64,000 nt of DNA, taken from positions 868,001 to 932,000 of the forward strand of contig CBDCFL010000024.1 in the NCBI GenBank assembly GCA_965216135.1. Direction: 5' to 3'. Every line of letters starts with the position of its first letter. Positions within the stretch are counted from its first letter, which is position 1. The notes beneath the pieces are model-generated. The model ran no database searches and was not told the origin of the DNA. It was given only the letters and a program-made list of their open reading frames with translations. The position numbers and the translations under genes are program-made. Below are positions 42,788 through 51,863 of this stretch, one piece after another. The DNA comes from CBDCFL01 sp965216135 (GTDB lineage: Bacteria; Pseudomonadota; Alphaproteobacteria; Rhodobacterales; Rhodobacteraceae).

Positions 42788-45271
42788 ATGAGCGATATCG
42801 ACGAAAATCAGGCTCTTGAAGCTGCCGCGCCGTCCTTATCGACGCTGGCCATGGCCGCGCGCGGTGCCCCCTATCTCGACGATCTCAATCCCGCCCAGCG
42901 CGAAGCGGTGGAAGTCCTCGACGGCCCGGTGCTGATGCTGGCCGGCGCTGGCACGGGCAAGACCAAGGCGCTGACCACGCGCATCGCGCATCTGTTGGCC
43001 ACCGGGCGGGCGCAACCCAACGAAATACTTGCCGTCACCTTCACCAACAAGGCCGCGCGCGAGATGAAAATCCGCGTCAGTCGGCTGATGGGCCAGGTGG
43101 TCGAGGGCATGCCCTGGCTCGGCACATTCCATGCGATCTGCGTAAAACTGCTGAGACGCCACGCCGAGCTGGTCGGGTTGAAATCGAATTTCACCATTCT
43201 GGATACCGACGATCAGATACGCCTGCTCAGACAGCTGATCGTGGCCGAAAATATCGACGAAAAACGCTGGCCCGTGCGCGCGCGCGCCCATCTGATCGAT
43301 ACCTGGAAAAACCGCGCCTGGACGCCCGACAAAGTGCCCGCCGCCGAGGCTGGCGCTTTCAACAATTGCGGCACCGATCTTTACGCCGCCTATCAGGAAC
43401 GTCTGAAAGTCCTGAACGCCGTCGATTTCGGTGATCTCTTGCTGCACGTCGTCTGGATATTCCAGAACCACAGCGACGTGTTGGCCCAATACCAACGCTG
43501 GTTCCGCTATATCCTTGTAGACGAATATCAGGACACCAATGTCGCCCAGTATCTGTGGCTGCGGCTGCTGGCGGCTGATCACAAGAACATCTGTTGCGTC
43601 GGCGACGATGATCAGTCGATCTATGGCTGGCGCGGGGCCGAGGTCGGCAATATCCTTCGGTTTGAAAAGGATTTTCCGGGTGCCAAGGTGGTCCGGCTGG
43701 AACAGAATTACCGCTCGACCCCGCATATCCTTGCGGCCGCTGCGGGCGTGATCGACGCCAATCAGGGGCGGCTTGGCAAGACACTGTGGACCGAGGCTGA
43801 TGACGGCGAAAAGATCCGCCTTATTGGCCACTGGGATGGCGACGAAGAGGCGCGCTGGATCGGCGAAGAAGTCGAGGCGATGCAGGGCGGCACGCGCGGC
43901 ATGGACGCGATGGATTTGAACGGCATGGCGATCCTTGTGCGCGCCTCCCACCAGATGCGTGCATTTGAGGATCGGTTTCTGACCATCGGTCTGCCTTATC
44001 GCGTCATCGGCGGGCCGCGCTTTTACGAACGCATGGAAATCCGCGACGCGATGGCCTATTTCCGGCTCGTGGTCAGCGGTGCTGACGATCTGGCCTTTGA
44101 ACGCATCGTCAACACGCCGAAACGCGGGGTCGGCGACAGGGGGTTGCGGACCATCCAGATCGCTGCGCGTGAGCTGGGCATTTCACTGTTCGACGCCACC
44201 AGCCAACTGCTTGCCGTGGGTGCGATCAAGGGCCGGGCAAAGGGTCAACTCGAACAGTTCGTTGCCGCGATTAGCCGCTGGCGGCGTCAATATTGGACCG
44301 TCGAAGGCGAGATAGAACGTCTCCGTACGACCATTGAAGCATTTGAAGACACTGAAATCATCGATGGTGGAGATATTCCGCTCGATCTCGAAGAACGAGC
44401 CGCCGAGCTGTTGGCGGCAAAAAAGAAGTTGGCTGAGTTAAGCAAGGCACATATCGAGCTGGCCGAGTTGATCCTCGACGAAAGCGGCTACACCGGGATG
44501 TGGCATAACGACAAGACGCCAGAGGCGCCGGGTCGGCTGGAAAACCTCAAGGAACTGATCAAAGCGCTGGAAGGGTTCGACAATATCCAAGGGTTCTTGG
44601 AACATGTCGCCCTGATCATGGATAACGAAACCGAAGGCGGCGAAGACAAGATCAGCATTATGACCCTGCACGCCGCCAAGGGCCTGGAATTTCCCGCCAT
44701 CTTTCTGCCCGGCTGGGAGGATGGGCTGTTCCCCTCGCAGCGGTCCATGGATGAAAGCGGGTTATCCGGCCTCGAAGAAGAGCGCCGCCTTGCTTATGTC
44801 GGCATCACCCGGGCTGAAGAACTGTGCACCATATCCTTTGCCGCCAACCGGCGCGTTTATGGCCAGTGGCAAAGCCAGCTGCACAGCCGGTTTATCGACG
44901 AATTGCCACCGGCCCATGTTGACGTTCTGACGCCGCCGGGTCTTTACGGCGGCTATGGCGCGCAAGCCACCGCGTCAAATATCGTCGATGATGCGGTTCG
45001 CGCCGATGGCTATAATTCCCCCGGCTGGAAACGGCTGCAGGCGCGTCTCGGCCAAAGAGGTCTATCACAGCCCAGCGAGGCGAAAAATACCATCATCGAT
45101 CTTGACGCGATCTCGGCCTATCAGATCGGCGAGCGCGTCTTTCACCAGAAATTCGGCTATGGTGCCGTCACCGGTATCGAAGGCGACAAGCTGGACATCG
45201 CCTTTGAAAAATCCGGTGCCAAAAAGGTCGTCGCGCGTTTTGTGACCAGCGCCGATGACGTGCCGTTTTGA
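42788..45271 (+). CDS. uvrD: UvrD/PcrA-type superfamily 1 DNA helicase
   Basis: 827 aa. Motifs in order: LNPAQREAVEVLDGPVLMLA and AGAGTGKTKALTTR (Walker A), VDEYQDTN, GDDDQSIYGWRGAE, LEQNYRS, and MTLHAAKGLEFPAIFLPGWEDG. The C-terminus carries a PcrA-type Tudor-like segment (GERVFHQKFGYGAVTGIEGDK LDIAFEK) that contacts RNA polymerase. It unwinds DNA in excision and mismatch repair and removes stalled polymerase. The LexA box upstream predicts induction by DNA damage. The methyltransferase gene starts 4 bp after its stop. Confidence 0.94.
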   Translation: MSDIDENQALEAAAPSLSTLAMAARGAPYLDDLNPAQREAVEVLDGPVLMLAGAGTGKTKALTTRIAHLLATGRAQPNEILAVTFTNKAAREMKIRVSRLMGQVVEGMPWLGTFHAICVKLLRRHAELVGLKSNFTILDTDDQIRLLRQLIVAENIDEKRWPVRARAHLIDTWKNRAWTPDKVPAAEAGAFNNCGTDLYAAYQERLKVLNAVDFGDLLLHVVWIFQNHSDVLAQYQRWFRYILVDEYQDTNVAQYLWLRLLAADHKNICCVGDDDQSIYGWRGAEVGNILRFEKDFPGAKVVRLEQNYRSTPHILAAAAGVIDANQGRLGKTLWTEADDGEKIRLIGHWDGDEEARWIGEEVEAMQGGTRGMDAMDLNGMAILVRASHQMRAFEDRFLTIGLPYRVIGGPRFYERMEIRDAMAYFRLVVSGADDLAFERIVNTPKRGVGDRGLRTIQIAARELGISLFDATSQLLAVGAIKGRAKGQLEQFVAAISRWRRQYWTVEGEIERLRTTIEAFEDTEIIDGGDIPLDLEERAAELLAAKKKLAELSKAHIELAELILDESGYTGMWHNDKTPEAPGRLENLKELIKALEGFDNIQGFLEHVALIMDNETEGGEDKISIMTLHAAKGLEFPAIFLPGWEDGLFPSQRSMDESGLSGLEEERRLAYVGITRAEELCTISFAANRRVYGQWQSQLHSRFIDELPPAHVDVLTPPGLYGGYGAQATASNIVDDAVRADGYNSPGWKRLQARLGQRGLSQPSEAKNTIIDLDAISAYQIGERVFHQKFGYGAVTGIEGDKLDIAFEKSGAKKVVARFVTSADDVPF

Positions 45272-45275
45272 GGCG

Positions 45276-45782
45276 ATGGCCACCGATTATGAAGAAGTTT
45301 ACCGCGCCGGCCCAAATGCTTTGGGTGATCCGGGCCGCGAGGTCACGCGCTTCAGAAACCTGGATCGGCCCGGTCTGCACGACCTCGACATCGGCTGCGG
45401 GCAGGGGCGCGACGCGCTTTTTATCGCGCGGCTTGGCCATTCGGTTGTGGGCGTGGATTTGTCGCCGACAGGCATCCGCGACATGTGCAAGGCGGCACAG
45501 GCCGAAAACCTGGCCGTCACCGGCCCCGCCGCCGATCTGCGCACATGGACGCCCGAAGGCACCTTCGACATCGTGCTCTTTGATCGCGCGCTGCACATGC
45601 TGTCGTGCAGCGACCAGGCGGATATGGCCGCGCGCTACGCCTCTGTGGTGCGCCCCGGCGGCGTGATCCTCATTCTTGATGAGGCACCGAACATAGACGG
45701 CATTGATATGGCCATCCGCTCGGTCGGCACATGGCGGAATCTCAGCCGAAATTGCGGAACGCTGATACTTTCGCGCGCCTAA
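45276..45782 (+). CDS. Class I SAM-dependent methyltransferase
   Basis: 168 aa. The SAM-binding motif I is LDIGCGQGRDALFIARLG, and motif II is VVGVDLSPTGI. The rest fits a small TehB-like methyltransferase; the substrate is unknown. ATG at 45276 gives MATDYEEVYRAGPNALGDPG; an ATG at 45255 overlaps uvrD. It is convergent with the DUF1127 gene, the stop codons overlapping by three bases. Confidence 0.85.
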   Translation: MATDYEEVYRAGPNALGDPGREVTRFRNLDRPGLHDLDIGCGQGRDALFIARLGHSVVGVDLSPTGIRDMCKAAQAENLAVTGPAADLRTWTPEGTFDIVLFDRALHMLSCSDQADMAARYASVVRPGGVILILDEAPNIDGIDMAIRSVGTWRNLSRNCGTLILSRA

Positions 45783-45994
45783 ATCTCAGACGCAACCCGG
45801 CGCGCAACTTCACTGATCGCGCCACGGTGGACGCCCAGATCGTCGAGCTCGCGATCGCTGAGCGCGGATAGTTCGCGCATTGTCACCCGGATTGATTCCG
45901 CTCTGGCGCGGCGTTGACGGAATTTGGTCAGCGCCTGGCCAAGTTTGCTCATTAACGGCGATTGGCCAAAAAAAGTGTTATTCAGATAAGCCAT
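45779..45994 (-). CDS. DUF1127 (YjiS-like) small protein
   Basis: 71 aa. The DUF1127 signature MRELSALSDRELDDLGVHRG occupies the C-terminal half, after a basic helix (KFRQRRARAESI). DUF1127 proteins are small Arg-rich RNA-binding proteins; in other alphaproteobacteria some act in phosphate metabolism and sRNA maturation. It is monocistronic, with its promoter in the long intergenic region before mraZ. Confidence 0.88.
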   Translation of the reverse strand: MAYLNNTFFGQSPLMSKLGQALTKFRQRRARAESIRVTMRELSALSDRELDDLGVHRGAISEVARRVASEI

Positions 45995-46724
45995 GGGATC
46001 AGCCTTTCATTAAAAGTTTCGTGCGGATATTTCGCCGCGTCGCCGGTAACCTATGATTTAGCCTCGCAAGCACAATCCTCAGTTTTGGCAATGCCGGTAT
46101 GCGAGATTGGAATGGCTGACGCTGGGTAATTCTCCGGCCCCACGCCGCGTCTGAATTTGGCCTGGTGGGAAACCATGGGTCCAGCAATCACTTCGCGCCG
46201 AATCGGCGGGTGTTCGCCCAATCCGGCCCACCATGCCGCCGATGACGATTATGTGAGGCAGTCAGCCGAGCGGGAAACCATGGAACAGGATTTGGGCGGG
46301 CTTTTTGCTAGATATTGTAGGAAGAAGCAAGAATATTAGCACATATATGCGAATTTTATTAGGCATCATCGCATCTGAGCGCCCCGCGCTACCTTGGCTC
46401 TGCCAAAATATTTTCAATTCCCTATTTTTCCCCTTGATTTCCATGTTTTCCCATGGCATCCCTGAACATACGATGAGGACGGGAACATAACGGGGCACAA
46501 AGACCCCTTAAATCTCCCAAGTCAGTTTCATACAGGCACCCGCTTTCATCGAACCAAGAGATCCGGCGCGCGGGCGAGCAGACATCCCCCCAGGTGGCGC
46601 GCGCAGCTGGAGCAAACCCAGAAATGGGACGAGGGCGGCGGATTGGACAGTGGCAGCAGTTCAATCCGCCGTTTCCGTCTTAGCCCCTGAGATCGGGTGA
46701 TTTATCAAGGAGCCATAAGGGACA
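45995..46724. other. 730-bp intergenic region upstream of the dcw operon
   Basis: No convincing gene is seen; the short frames in it overlap each other and have no family resemblance. It is AT-rich at 46300-46450. The motif (T/C)GGGAAA(A/C)CATGG occurs three times: 46166-46178 and 46271-46283 on the plus strand, and 46441-46453 on the minus strand. A TCCCN array lies at 46419-46463. The conserved segments of RNase P RNA, which precedes mraZ in some alphaproteobacteria, are absent. The mraZ promoter must lie here. Confidence 0.6.
46419..46463 (-). promoter_or_regulatory. Possible MraZ-type operator array (NGGGA every 10 bp)
   Basis: On the plus strand TCCCT, TCCCC, TTCCA, TCCCA and TCCCT start at 46419, 46429, 46439, 46449 and 46459, an exact 10-bp period. 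MraZ of E. coli binds TGGGN repeats spaced by 5 bp in its own promoter, which is the same geometry. Here the repeats face away from mraZ and lie about 260 bp upstream, so the link is tentative. Confidence 0.35.
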
Positions 46725-47228
46725 GTGGCGCGACGGTTCAGAGGTGAAAGCCACCACAAGGTTGATGCGAAGGGCAGGGTATCGATCCCGGCCCTGTTTC
46801 GCCGTGTGCTGGAGGCAGGCGATCCCGAGTGGACCGATGGGCTTCGCCCGCAACTTGTCATTGTCTACGGCGATCACCGGCGAAAATTCCTTGAGTGCTA
46901 CACGATCGAGGCCATCGACGAAGTTGATGCGCGCATCGACAACATGCAGCGCGGATCGCATGAACGGCGCATGGCGGAACGCCTGATAAACGGCCAGTCG
47001 CTGCCGACCGAGGTCGACAATGATGGTCGTCTGGTGCTGCCACAAAAGCTGCGTGAAAAGATCGGCCTGAAGAGCGAAGCATTCTTTATTGCCTCTGGCG
47101 ACAGATTTCAGATCTGGAACCCCGACACCTATATCACCGAAGAGACGTCAAAAACCGAAGCCTGGCTTGACGAACAGCCCGACGATTTTGACCCGCTTTC
47201 CCTGCTCGATGCGGGCAGGACAGATTAG
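46725..47228 (+). CDS. mraZ: Transcriptional regulator MraZ
   Basis: 167 aa with two SpoVT/AbrB-like domains: FRGESHHKVDAKGRVSIPAL near residue 5 and VDNDGRLVLPQKLREKIGL near residue 97. It starts with GTG behind AAGGGA. MraZ controls the dcw operon of which it is the first gene and is a target of its own regulation. rsmH starts 2 bp after its stop. Confidence 0.95.
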   Translation: MARRFRGESHHKVDAKGRVSIPALFRRVLEAGDPEWTDGLRPQLVIVYGDHRRKFLECYTIEAIDEVDARIDNMQRGSHERRMAERLINGQSLPTEVDNDGRLVLPQKLREKIGLKSEAFFIASGDRFQIWNPDTYITEETSKTEAWLDEQPDDFDPLSLLDAGRTD

Positions 47229-47230
47229 GC

Positions 47231-48229
47231 ATGGCAGCCGCTGCGCAAGCTTTGCCTGACGCACCTGCACATATCCCGGTTCTCCTGCGCCCGCTGCTTG
47301 CAGCCGTGGCACCAATTAACGGCACCTGGATCGACGGCACTTTCGGGGCGGGCGGCTATGCGCGCGGATTGCTGGATGGCGGTGCGGACAAGGTCATCGG
47401 GCTCGACCGCGACCCGGATGTGATTGACCAGCCCGCCACCTGGACGCAGACCTACGCACCGCGCCTTGAACTGGTTCGCGGCAATTTCGCCGAGCTTGAC
47501 CAGCACGCACAGGTGGTCGCAGGCGTCGTGCTCGATCTTGGCCTCTCTTCCATGCAGCTCGACCAACCGCAGCGCGGCTTTTCATTCATGAACGATGGCC
47601 CGCTTGATATGCGCATGGGCCAGCAGGGGACAACCGCTGCTGATCTGATTAATAACGCCAGCGAGATCGACCTCGCCGACATTCTTTACCATTATGGCGA
47701 AGAGCGCGCCGCGCGCCGCATTGCCCGCTCCATTTTGGCCAAGCGGCGCGTTGTTCCCATCGTCACAACCAGCCAGCTGAGAGATATTGTCACCAGCTGC
47801 CTGCCACGGCCAAAGCCCGGCCAAAGTCACCCGGCAACCCGCAGCTTTCAGGCCATCCGCATCGCGGTAAACGACGAATTTGGGCAATTGCTGCAAGGAC
47901 TTGAAGCCGCCGAACGCGCGCTCGGGCCGGGCGGACGGCTGGCGGTCGTCAGCTTCCATTCACTTGAGGACCGCATCGTCAAACGCTTTCTGGCCGAGCG
48001 CTCGGATACCGGCGGCGGTGGCAGCCGCTATGCGCCCGAACCCGCAAGCCGCGCGCCGGGGTTTGACTCCGTAGGCCGCGCCATCGCCGCTGATGATGCA
48101 GAGCTTGCCGAAAACCCGCGCGCTCGATCGGCGCGGCTGCGTATCGCGCGGCGCACCAATGCACCGGCGATGCCGGTTGACAAAACAACACTTGGACTGC
48201 CCAAGCAGGTTTCCTGGGAGACTTGGTAA
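47231..48229 (+). CDS. rsmH: 16S rRNA (cytosine-1402 N4) methyltransferase
   Basis: 332 aa. Start HIPVLLRPLLAAV, then the SAM-binding region WIDGTFGAGGYARGLLDGGA and GLDRDP, and the family segments LDLGLSSMQLDQPQRGFSF, ATRSFQAIRIAVNDEF and SFHSLEDRIVKRFL. It methylates C1402 of 16S rRNA in the decoding centre. The stop overlaps the ftsL start (TAATG). Confidence 0.96.
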   Translation: MAAAAQALPDAPAHIPVLLRPLLAAVAPINGTWIDGTFGAGGYARGLLDGGADKVIGLDRDPDVIDQPATWTQTYAPRLELVRGNFAELDQHAQVVAGVVLDLGLSSMQLDQPQRGFSFMNDGPLDMRMGQQGTTAADLINNASEIDLADILYHYGEERAARRIARSILAKRRVVPIVTTSQLRDIVTSCLPRPKPGQSHPATRSFQAIRIAVNDEFGQLLQGLEAAERALGPGGRLAVVSFHSLEDRIVKRFLAERSDTGGGGSRYAPEPASRAPGFDSVGRAIAADDAELAENPRARSARLRIARRTNAPAMPVDKTTLGLPKQVSWETW

Positions 48230-48576
48230 TGCGCTGGCTGTTGATGGGATGCCCGGGCTTCATGGTGATCGCGCTGGCGTTCTGGGCCTATAGCCAGAAC
48301 TATCAGACCCAACAGTCGCTGCGCCAGGCCGAACAGTTACAGCTTGAGATCGCCGGGCTGCGTGAAAAACTTGGCGTCCTGCGCGCCGAATGGGCCTATC
48401 TCAACCGTCCCGACCGCCTGCGTGAACTGGCCGATATTAATTTCGACCGCCTAGGGCTGTTGCCGCTGACGCCAGGACATTTCGGACAGCTCGATCAGAT
48501 AGCCTTCCCGGCTGATCTGGGCTTTCCGACGGTCCAACCCATTGATCTTGCCGCGATCCTGGAGGCTGCAGAATGA
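48229..48576 (+). CDS. ftsL: Cell division protein FtsL
   Basis: 115 aa. A short N-terminus and one membrane helix (GFMVIALAFWAYSQNYQ) are followed by a coiled coil (LRQAEQLQLEIAGLREKLGV) and the LNRPDRLRELAD segment typical of alphaproteobacterial FtsL. It joins FtsB and FtsQ at the division site and activates FtsW/FtsI. Its position between rsmH and ftsI supports the call. It overlaps ftsI by four bases. Confidence 0.9.
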   Translation: MRWLLMGCPGFMVIALAFWAYSQNYQTQQSLRQAEQLQLEIAGLREKLGVLRAEWAYLNRPDRLRELADINFDRLGLLPLTPGHFGQLDQIAFPADLGFPTVQPIDLAAILEAAE

Positions 48577-50357
48577 TCCGCACGCCCCTGCGCCCACTCG
48601 CAAGAATTCTCGCCGCACGCAAGACCGGCGAAAACCCTGACGCTATCGAGCGCGAAAACCGCCGCCTGCGCCACGAAGCCATGCGTGATCAGGCGCGCCA
48701 GATGGCCGAGAGCCGTCTGCTTGTGACCGGCGCGTTCCTGCTGTTGGCCTTTGTCTCTGTCGGTTTGCGCATGGGCGTGCTTGCCGCATCCGAGCCAACC
48801 GAGCCGCGCACCTCGACGACCGGCGCTGCGATCCTAGCGCAACGGGCCGATATCGTTGATCGAAACGGGCGCATTCTGGCCACAAATTTTATCACCCACT
48901 CGCTTTACGCGCAGCCGCCGCTCATGGTCGAAAAGGCGCACGTGGCGCAGATACTGGTGCAGATTTTTCCCGATCTTGATGCCCAAGGTTTGCTGGAACA
49001 GTTCAACGGCAAACGAAAGTTCATCTGGATCAAAAAGCGCATCAGTTCCGAGCAGATGCAGCTGGTCCATGACATCGGCGATCCCGGGCTGATGTTCGGC
49101 CCGCGCGAGATGCGACTTTATCCCAACGGCAAACTAGCCGCCCACGTTCTGGGCGGTACGACATTCGGCCGTGAAGGCGTTCATGCGGCCGAGATCGTCG
49201 GCGTCGCAGGCGTTGAAGGGGCCTTTGACGACACGCTGCGCGATCCGGGCCGGGGAGACGTGCCGCTGGAGCTTTCGCTTGATTTGTCCATCCAGTCGGT
49301 GACAGAACAGGTGCTTCTGGGCGGCATGAAGCTGCTGAACGCACGCGGCGCGGCAGCGGTGATGATGGATGTGCATTCTGGCGAAGTTATATCGATGGTA
49401 TCCTTGCCAGCCTTTGATCCGAACTCGCGGCCAAATCCGCTTTTGGCCGGCGTTCCCGCTGACAGTCCGCTGTTTAATCGGGTGGTCCAGGGAGTTTACG
49501 AACTTGGATCGACGTTCAAGACCTTTGCGATCGGCCAGGCGCTCGATCAGGGTCTGGTGTCGCCAGCCACGATGATCGACACGCGCGGCCCGCTGGCTTG
49601 GGGTAAATACCGGATCCGCGATTTTCACTATTATGGCCCGCAGATGTCGGTCGAGGATGTGATCGTCAAATCCTCCAATATCGGAATCGCACGCATCGCC
49701 CAGATCATCGGCGCTGACCGGCAACGCGCGTTTCTGTCGCGGCTTGGGTTGCTGGAGCCAACCAAGATCGAGTTGGTAGAAGCCCCGGGCGTCAAACCGC
49801 TCACGCCCAAGAACTGGTCAGAAATTTCAACGATAACAATATCTTATGGCCATGGCCTGTCGGCCAGTCCGCTGCATCTGGCGGCAGCTTACGCGACCAT
49901 GACCAATGGCGGCACCAAAGTAACGCCGACGATCCTCAAGACTGACACCACCGAACCGGGTGAGCGGGTCATTTCGCAAGCAACCAGCGAGGTGATGCGC
50001 GGCCTTCTGCGTCAGGTGGTGACGCGCGGAACCGCGACTTTCGCCGAGGTTGAAGGCTACGCCGTCGGTGGCAAAACCGGCACCGCCGACAAACCCAAAG
50101 AACGCGGTCGCGGGTATTACGATGACAAGGTCATCGCGACATTTGTTGGCTTTTTCCCGGCCCATGATCCGAAATATGTGCTGGTGGTGACGCTGGATGA
50201 ACCGGTCGAAACCTCTGGCGAAAAGCCGCGCCGCACGGCGGGATGGACCGCAGTTCCGGTGGCTGCGGAAATTATCCGCCGTGTTGCGCCGCTTATGGGG
50301 ATGCGACCACAGATTGAGCCGACACCGCTCGATGGTTTAACACTGGCATCAAACTGA
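48573..50357 (+). CDS. ftsI: Division-specific peptidoglycan transpeptidase (PBP3)
   Basis: 594 aa class B penicillin-binding protein. A membrane anchor (SRLLVTGAFLLLAFVSVGL) is followed by the pedestal domain and the transpeptidase domain with STFK in YELGSTFKTFAIG, SSN in VKSSNIGIARIA, and KTGT in VGGKTGTADKP. It cross-links septal peptidoglycan with FtsW. ftsL overlaps its start, and murE follows after 15 bp. Confidence 0.96.
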   Translation: MIRTPLRPLARILAARKTGENPDAIERENRRLRHEAMRDQARQMAESRLLVTGAFLLLAFVSVGLRMGVLAASEPTEPRTSTTGAAILAQRADIVDRNGRILATNFITHSLYAQPPLMVEKAHVAQILVQIFPDLDAQGLLEQFNGKRKFIWIKKRISSEQMQLVHDIGDPGLMFGPREMRLYPNGKLAAHVLGGTTFGREGVHAAEIVGVAGVEGAFDDTLRDPGRGDVPLELSLDLSIQSVTEQVLLGGMKLLNARGAAAVMMDVHSGEVISMVSLPAFDPNSRPNPLLAGVPADSPLFNRVVQGVYELGSTFKTFAIGQALDQGLVSPATMIDTRGPLAWGKYRIRDFHYYGPQMSVEDVIVKSSNIGIARIAQIIGADRQRAFLSRLGLLEPTKIELVEAPGVKPLTPKNWSEISTITISYGHGLSASPLHLAAAYATMTNGGTKVTPTILKTDTTEPGERVISQATSEVMRGLLRQVVTRGTATFAEVEGYAVGGKTGTADKPKERGRGYYDDKVIATFVGFFPAHDPKYVLVVTLDEPVETSGEKPRRTAGWTAVPVAAEIIRRVAPLMGMRPQIEPTPLDGLTLASN

Positions 50358-50372
50358 TAGGGCGACAGACAC

Positions 50373-51863
50373 ATGGCAGACCGGGAAAAACGGGCAAATC
50401 TGGCCGACCTCGGACTGACGTCGCAAAGCGGCGCGAATGCGGTCATTACCGGTCTGTCGGTCGACAGCCGTGATACAAAACCCGGCCATCTGTTCGCCGC
50501 CATGCCCGGAACGAATATGCATGGCGCAGAATTTATCAGCTACGCAATCAGGATGGGCGCCGCCGCGATCCTGACCGATCGCGATGGCGCGACACTGGCC
50601 AAAGACGACATTAACCAGGCCGAACTGCCCCTTGTCATCGCCGAGGATCCGCGCCAGACGCTCGCCTTCGCCGCAGCGCTATGGTTCGGCGCGCAACCCG
50701 AAACCATTGCCGCGATCACCGGGACAAACGGCAAGACCTCGGTGGCAACTTTCCTGCGCCAGATCTGGACCCTGACCGGCCATCGGGCCGCAAATATCGG
50801 CACCACCGGCGTTCAGGGCCTGATCGAAACACCATTGGGCCACACCACCCCGGAACCGATCACCCTACACCGCATCCTTGCCAATCTGGCCGAGGCTCAG
50901 GTCACCCATGTGGCGATGGAGGCTTCATCGCACGGATTGGCGCAAAAGCGGCTTGATGGCGTGCGGCTGGCGGCGGCGGGATTTACCAATTTCAGCCAGG
51001 ATCATCTCGACTATCATGCTGATTTTGAAGAATACTTCACCGAGAAATTGGGCCTTTTCGCGCGCGTCCTTTCCGATGACGGCGCGGTCGTTGCCAATGA
51101 TGCCGATATACGGATGCCAGCGATCCGCGAAGTTGCCGAGCAAAGGGGCTTCGACCTGATCACCGTCGGTCGGCGCGATACCTCGGATCTGCGCATCATG
51201 GTGCTGAGATATGATGCGACGGGCCAGGATCTGCGCTTTGACTGGCAGGGCAACGCGGTGCAACTGCGTCTTGCGCTGATCGGCGGGTTCCAGGGCGAAA
51301 ACGTGCTGCTCGCGGCAGCGCTGGCCATCGCCACCGGATCAACACCCACCCATGTATTTGATGTATTGCCGCGCCTGGTCTCGGTCAAAGGGCGCATGCA
51401 GCTTGCCGCCACGCGTACCAACGGGGCCACGGTGTTCGTCGATTACGCGCACACACCGGACGCCGTGGCCACGGCACTCAAGGCACTCAGGCCGCATGTG
51501 CTCGGCCGGCTCATCATCGTGTTCGGGGCGGGCGGCGACCGCGATCAGACCAAGCGCAAGGCGATGGGTCAACAGGCCGCCGCCAATGCCGATGCTGTTT
51601 TCGTCACCGACGACAATCCGCGCGGTGAAGAGCCGAAACTGATCCGCTCGATGGTCATGGCCGGATGTCTGGAAGCCACCGAGGTTGGAGACCGCGCCGA
51701 GGCGATACTGCGCGGTGTTGACGCGCTGGGGCCCGGCGATGCGCTGCTGATCGCCGGAAAAGGCCATGAAACCGGGCAACTGGTCGGTGATGACGTGTTT
51801 CCATTCAACGACAGCGAACAGGCCAGCGTCGCAGTTGCCGCGCTTGACGGCCACCTGGCATGA
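50373..51863 (+). CDS. murE: UDP-N-acetylmuramoyl-tripeptide synthetase (meso-diaminopimelate adding)
   Basis: 496 aa. ATP-binding loop GTNGKTSVATFLRQIW near residue 115, then EASSHGLAQKR LDGVR, and the DNPR motif (VTDDNPRGEEP) that specifies meso-diaminopimelate. It adds the third amino acid of the stem peptide in the cytoplasm. It overlaps murF by four bases. Confidence 0.96.
   Translation: MADREKRANLADLGLTSQSGANAVITGLSVDSRDTKPGHLFAAMPGTNMHGAEFISYAIRMGAAAILTDRDGATLAKDDINQAELPLVIAEDPRQTLAFAAALWFGAQPETIAAITGTNGKTSVATFLRQIWTLTGHRAANIGTTGVQGLIETPLGHTTPEPITLHRILANLAEAQVTHVAMEASSHGLAQKRLDGVRLAAAGFTNFSQDHLDYHADFEEYFTEKLGLFARVLSDDGAVVANDADIRMPAIREVAEQRGFDLITVGRRDTSDLRIMVLRYDATGQDLRFDWQGNAVQLRLALIGGFQGENVLLAAALAIATGSTPTHVFDVLPRLVSVKGRMQLAATRTNGATVFVDYAHTPDAVATALKALRPHVLGRLIIVFGAGGDRDQTKRKAMGQQAAANADAVFVTDDNPRGEEPKLIRSMVMAGCLEATEVGDRAEAILRGVDALGPGDALLIAGKGHETGQLVGDDVFPFNDSEQASVAVAALDGHLA

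Noticed and set aside
45999..46664. Short frames in the mraZ upstream region as genes
   Set aside because: They overlap on both strands, show no family resemblance and have no consistent ribosome-binding sites.
46480..46724. RNase P RNA upstream of mraZ
   Set aside because: Some alphaproteobacteria have it there, but the conserved GAGGAAAGTCCGGGC-type segment is not present.
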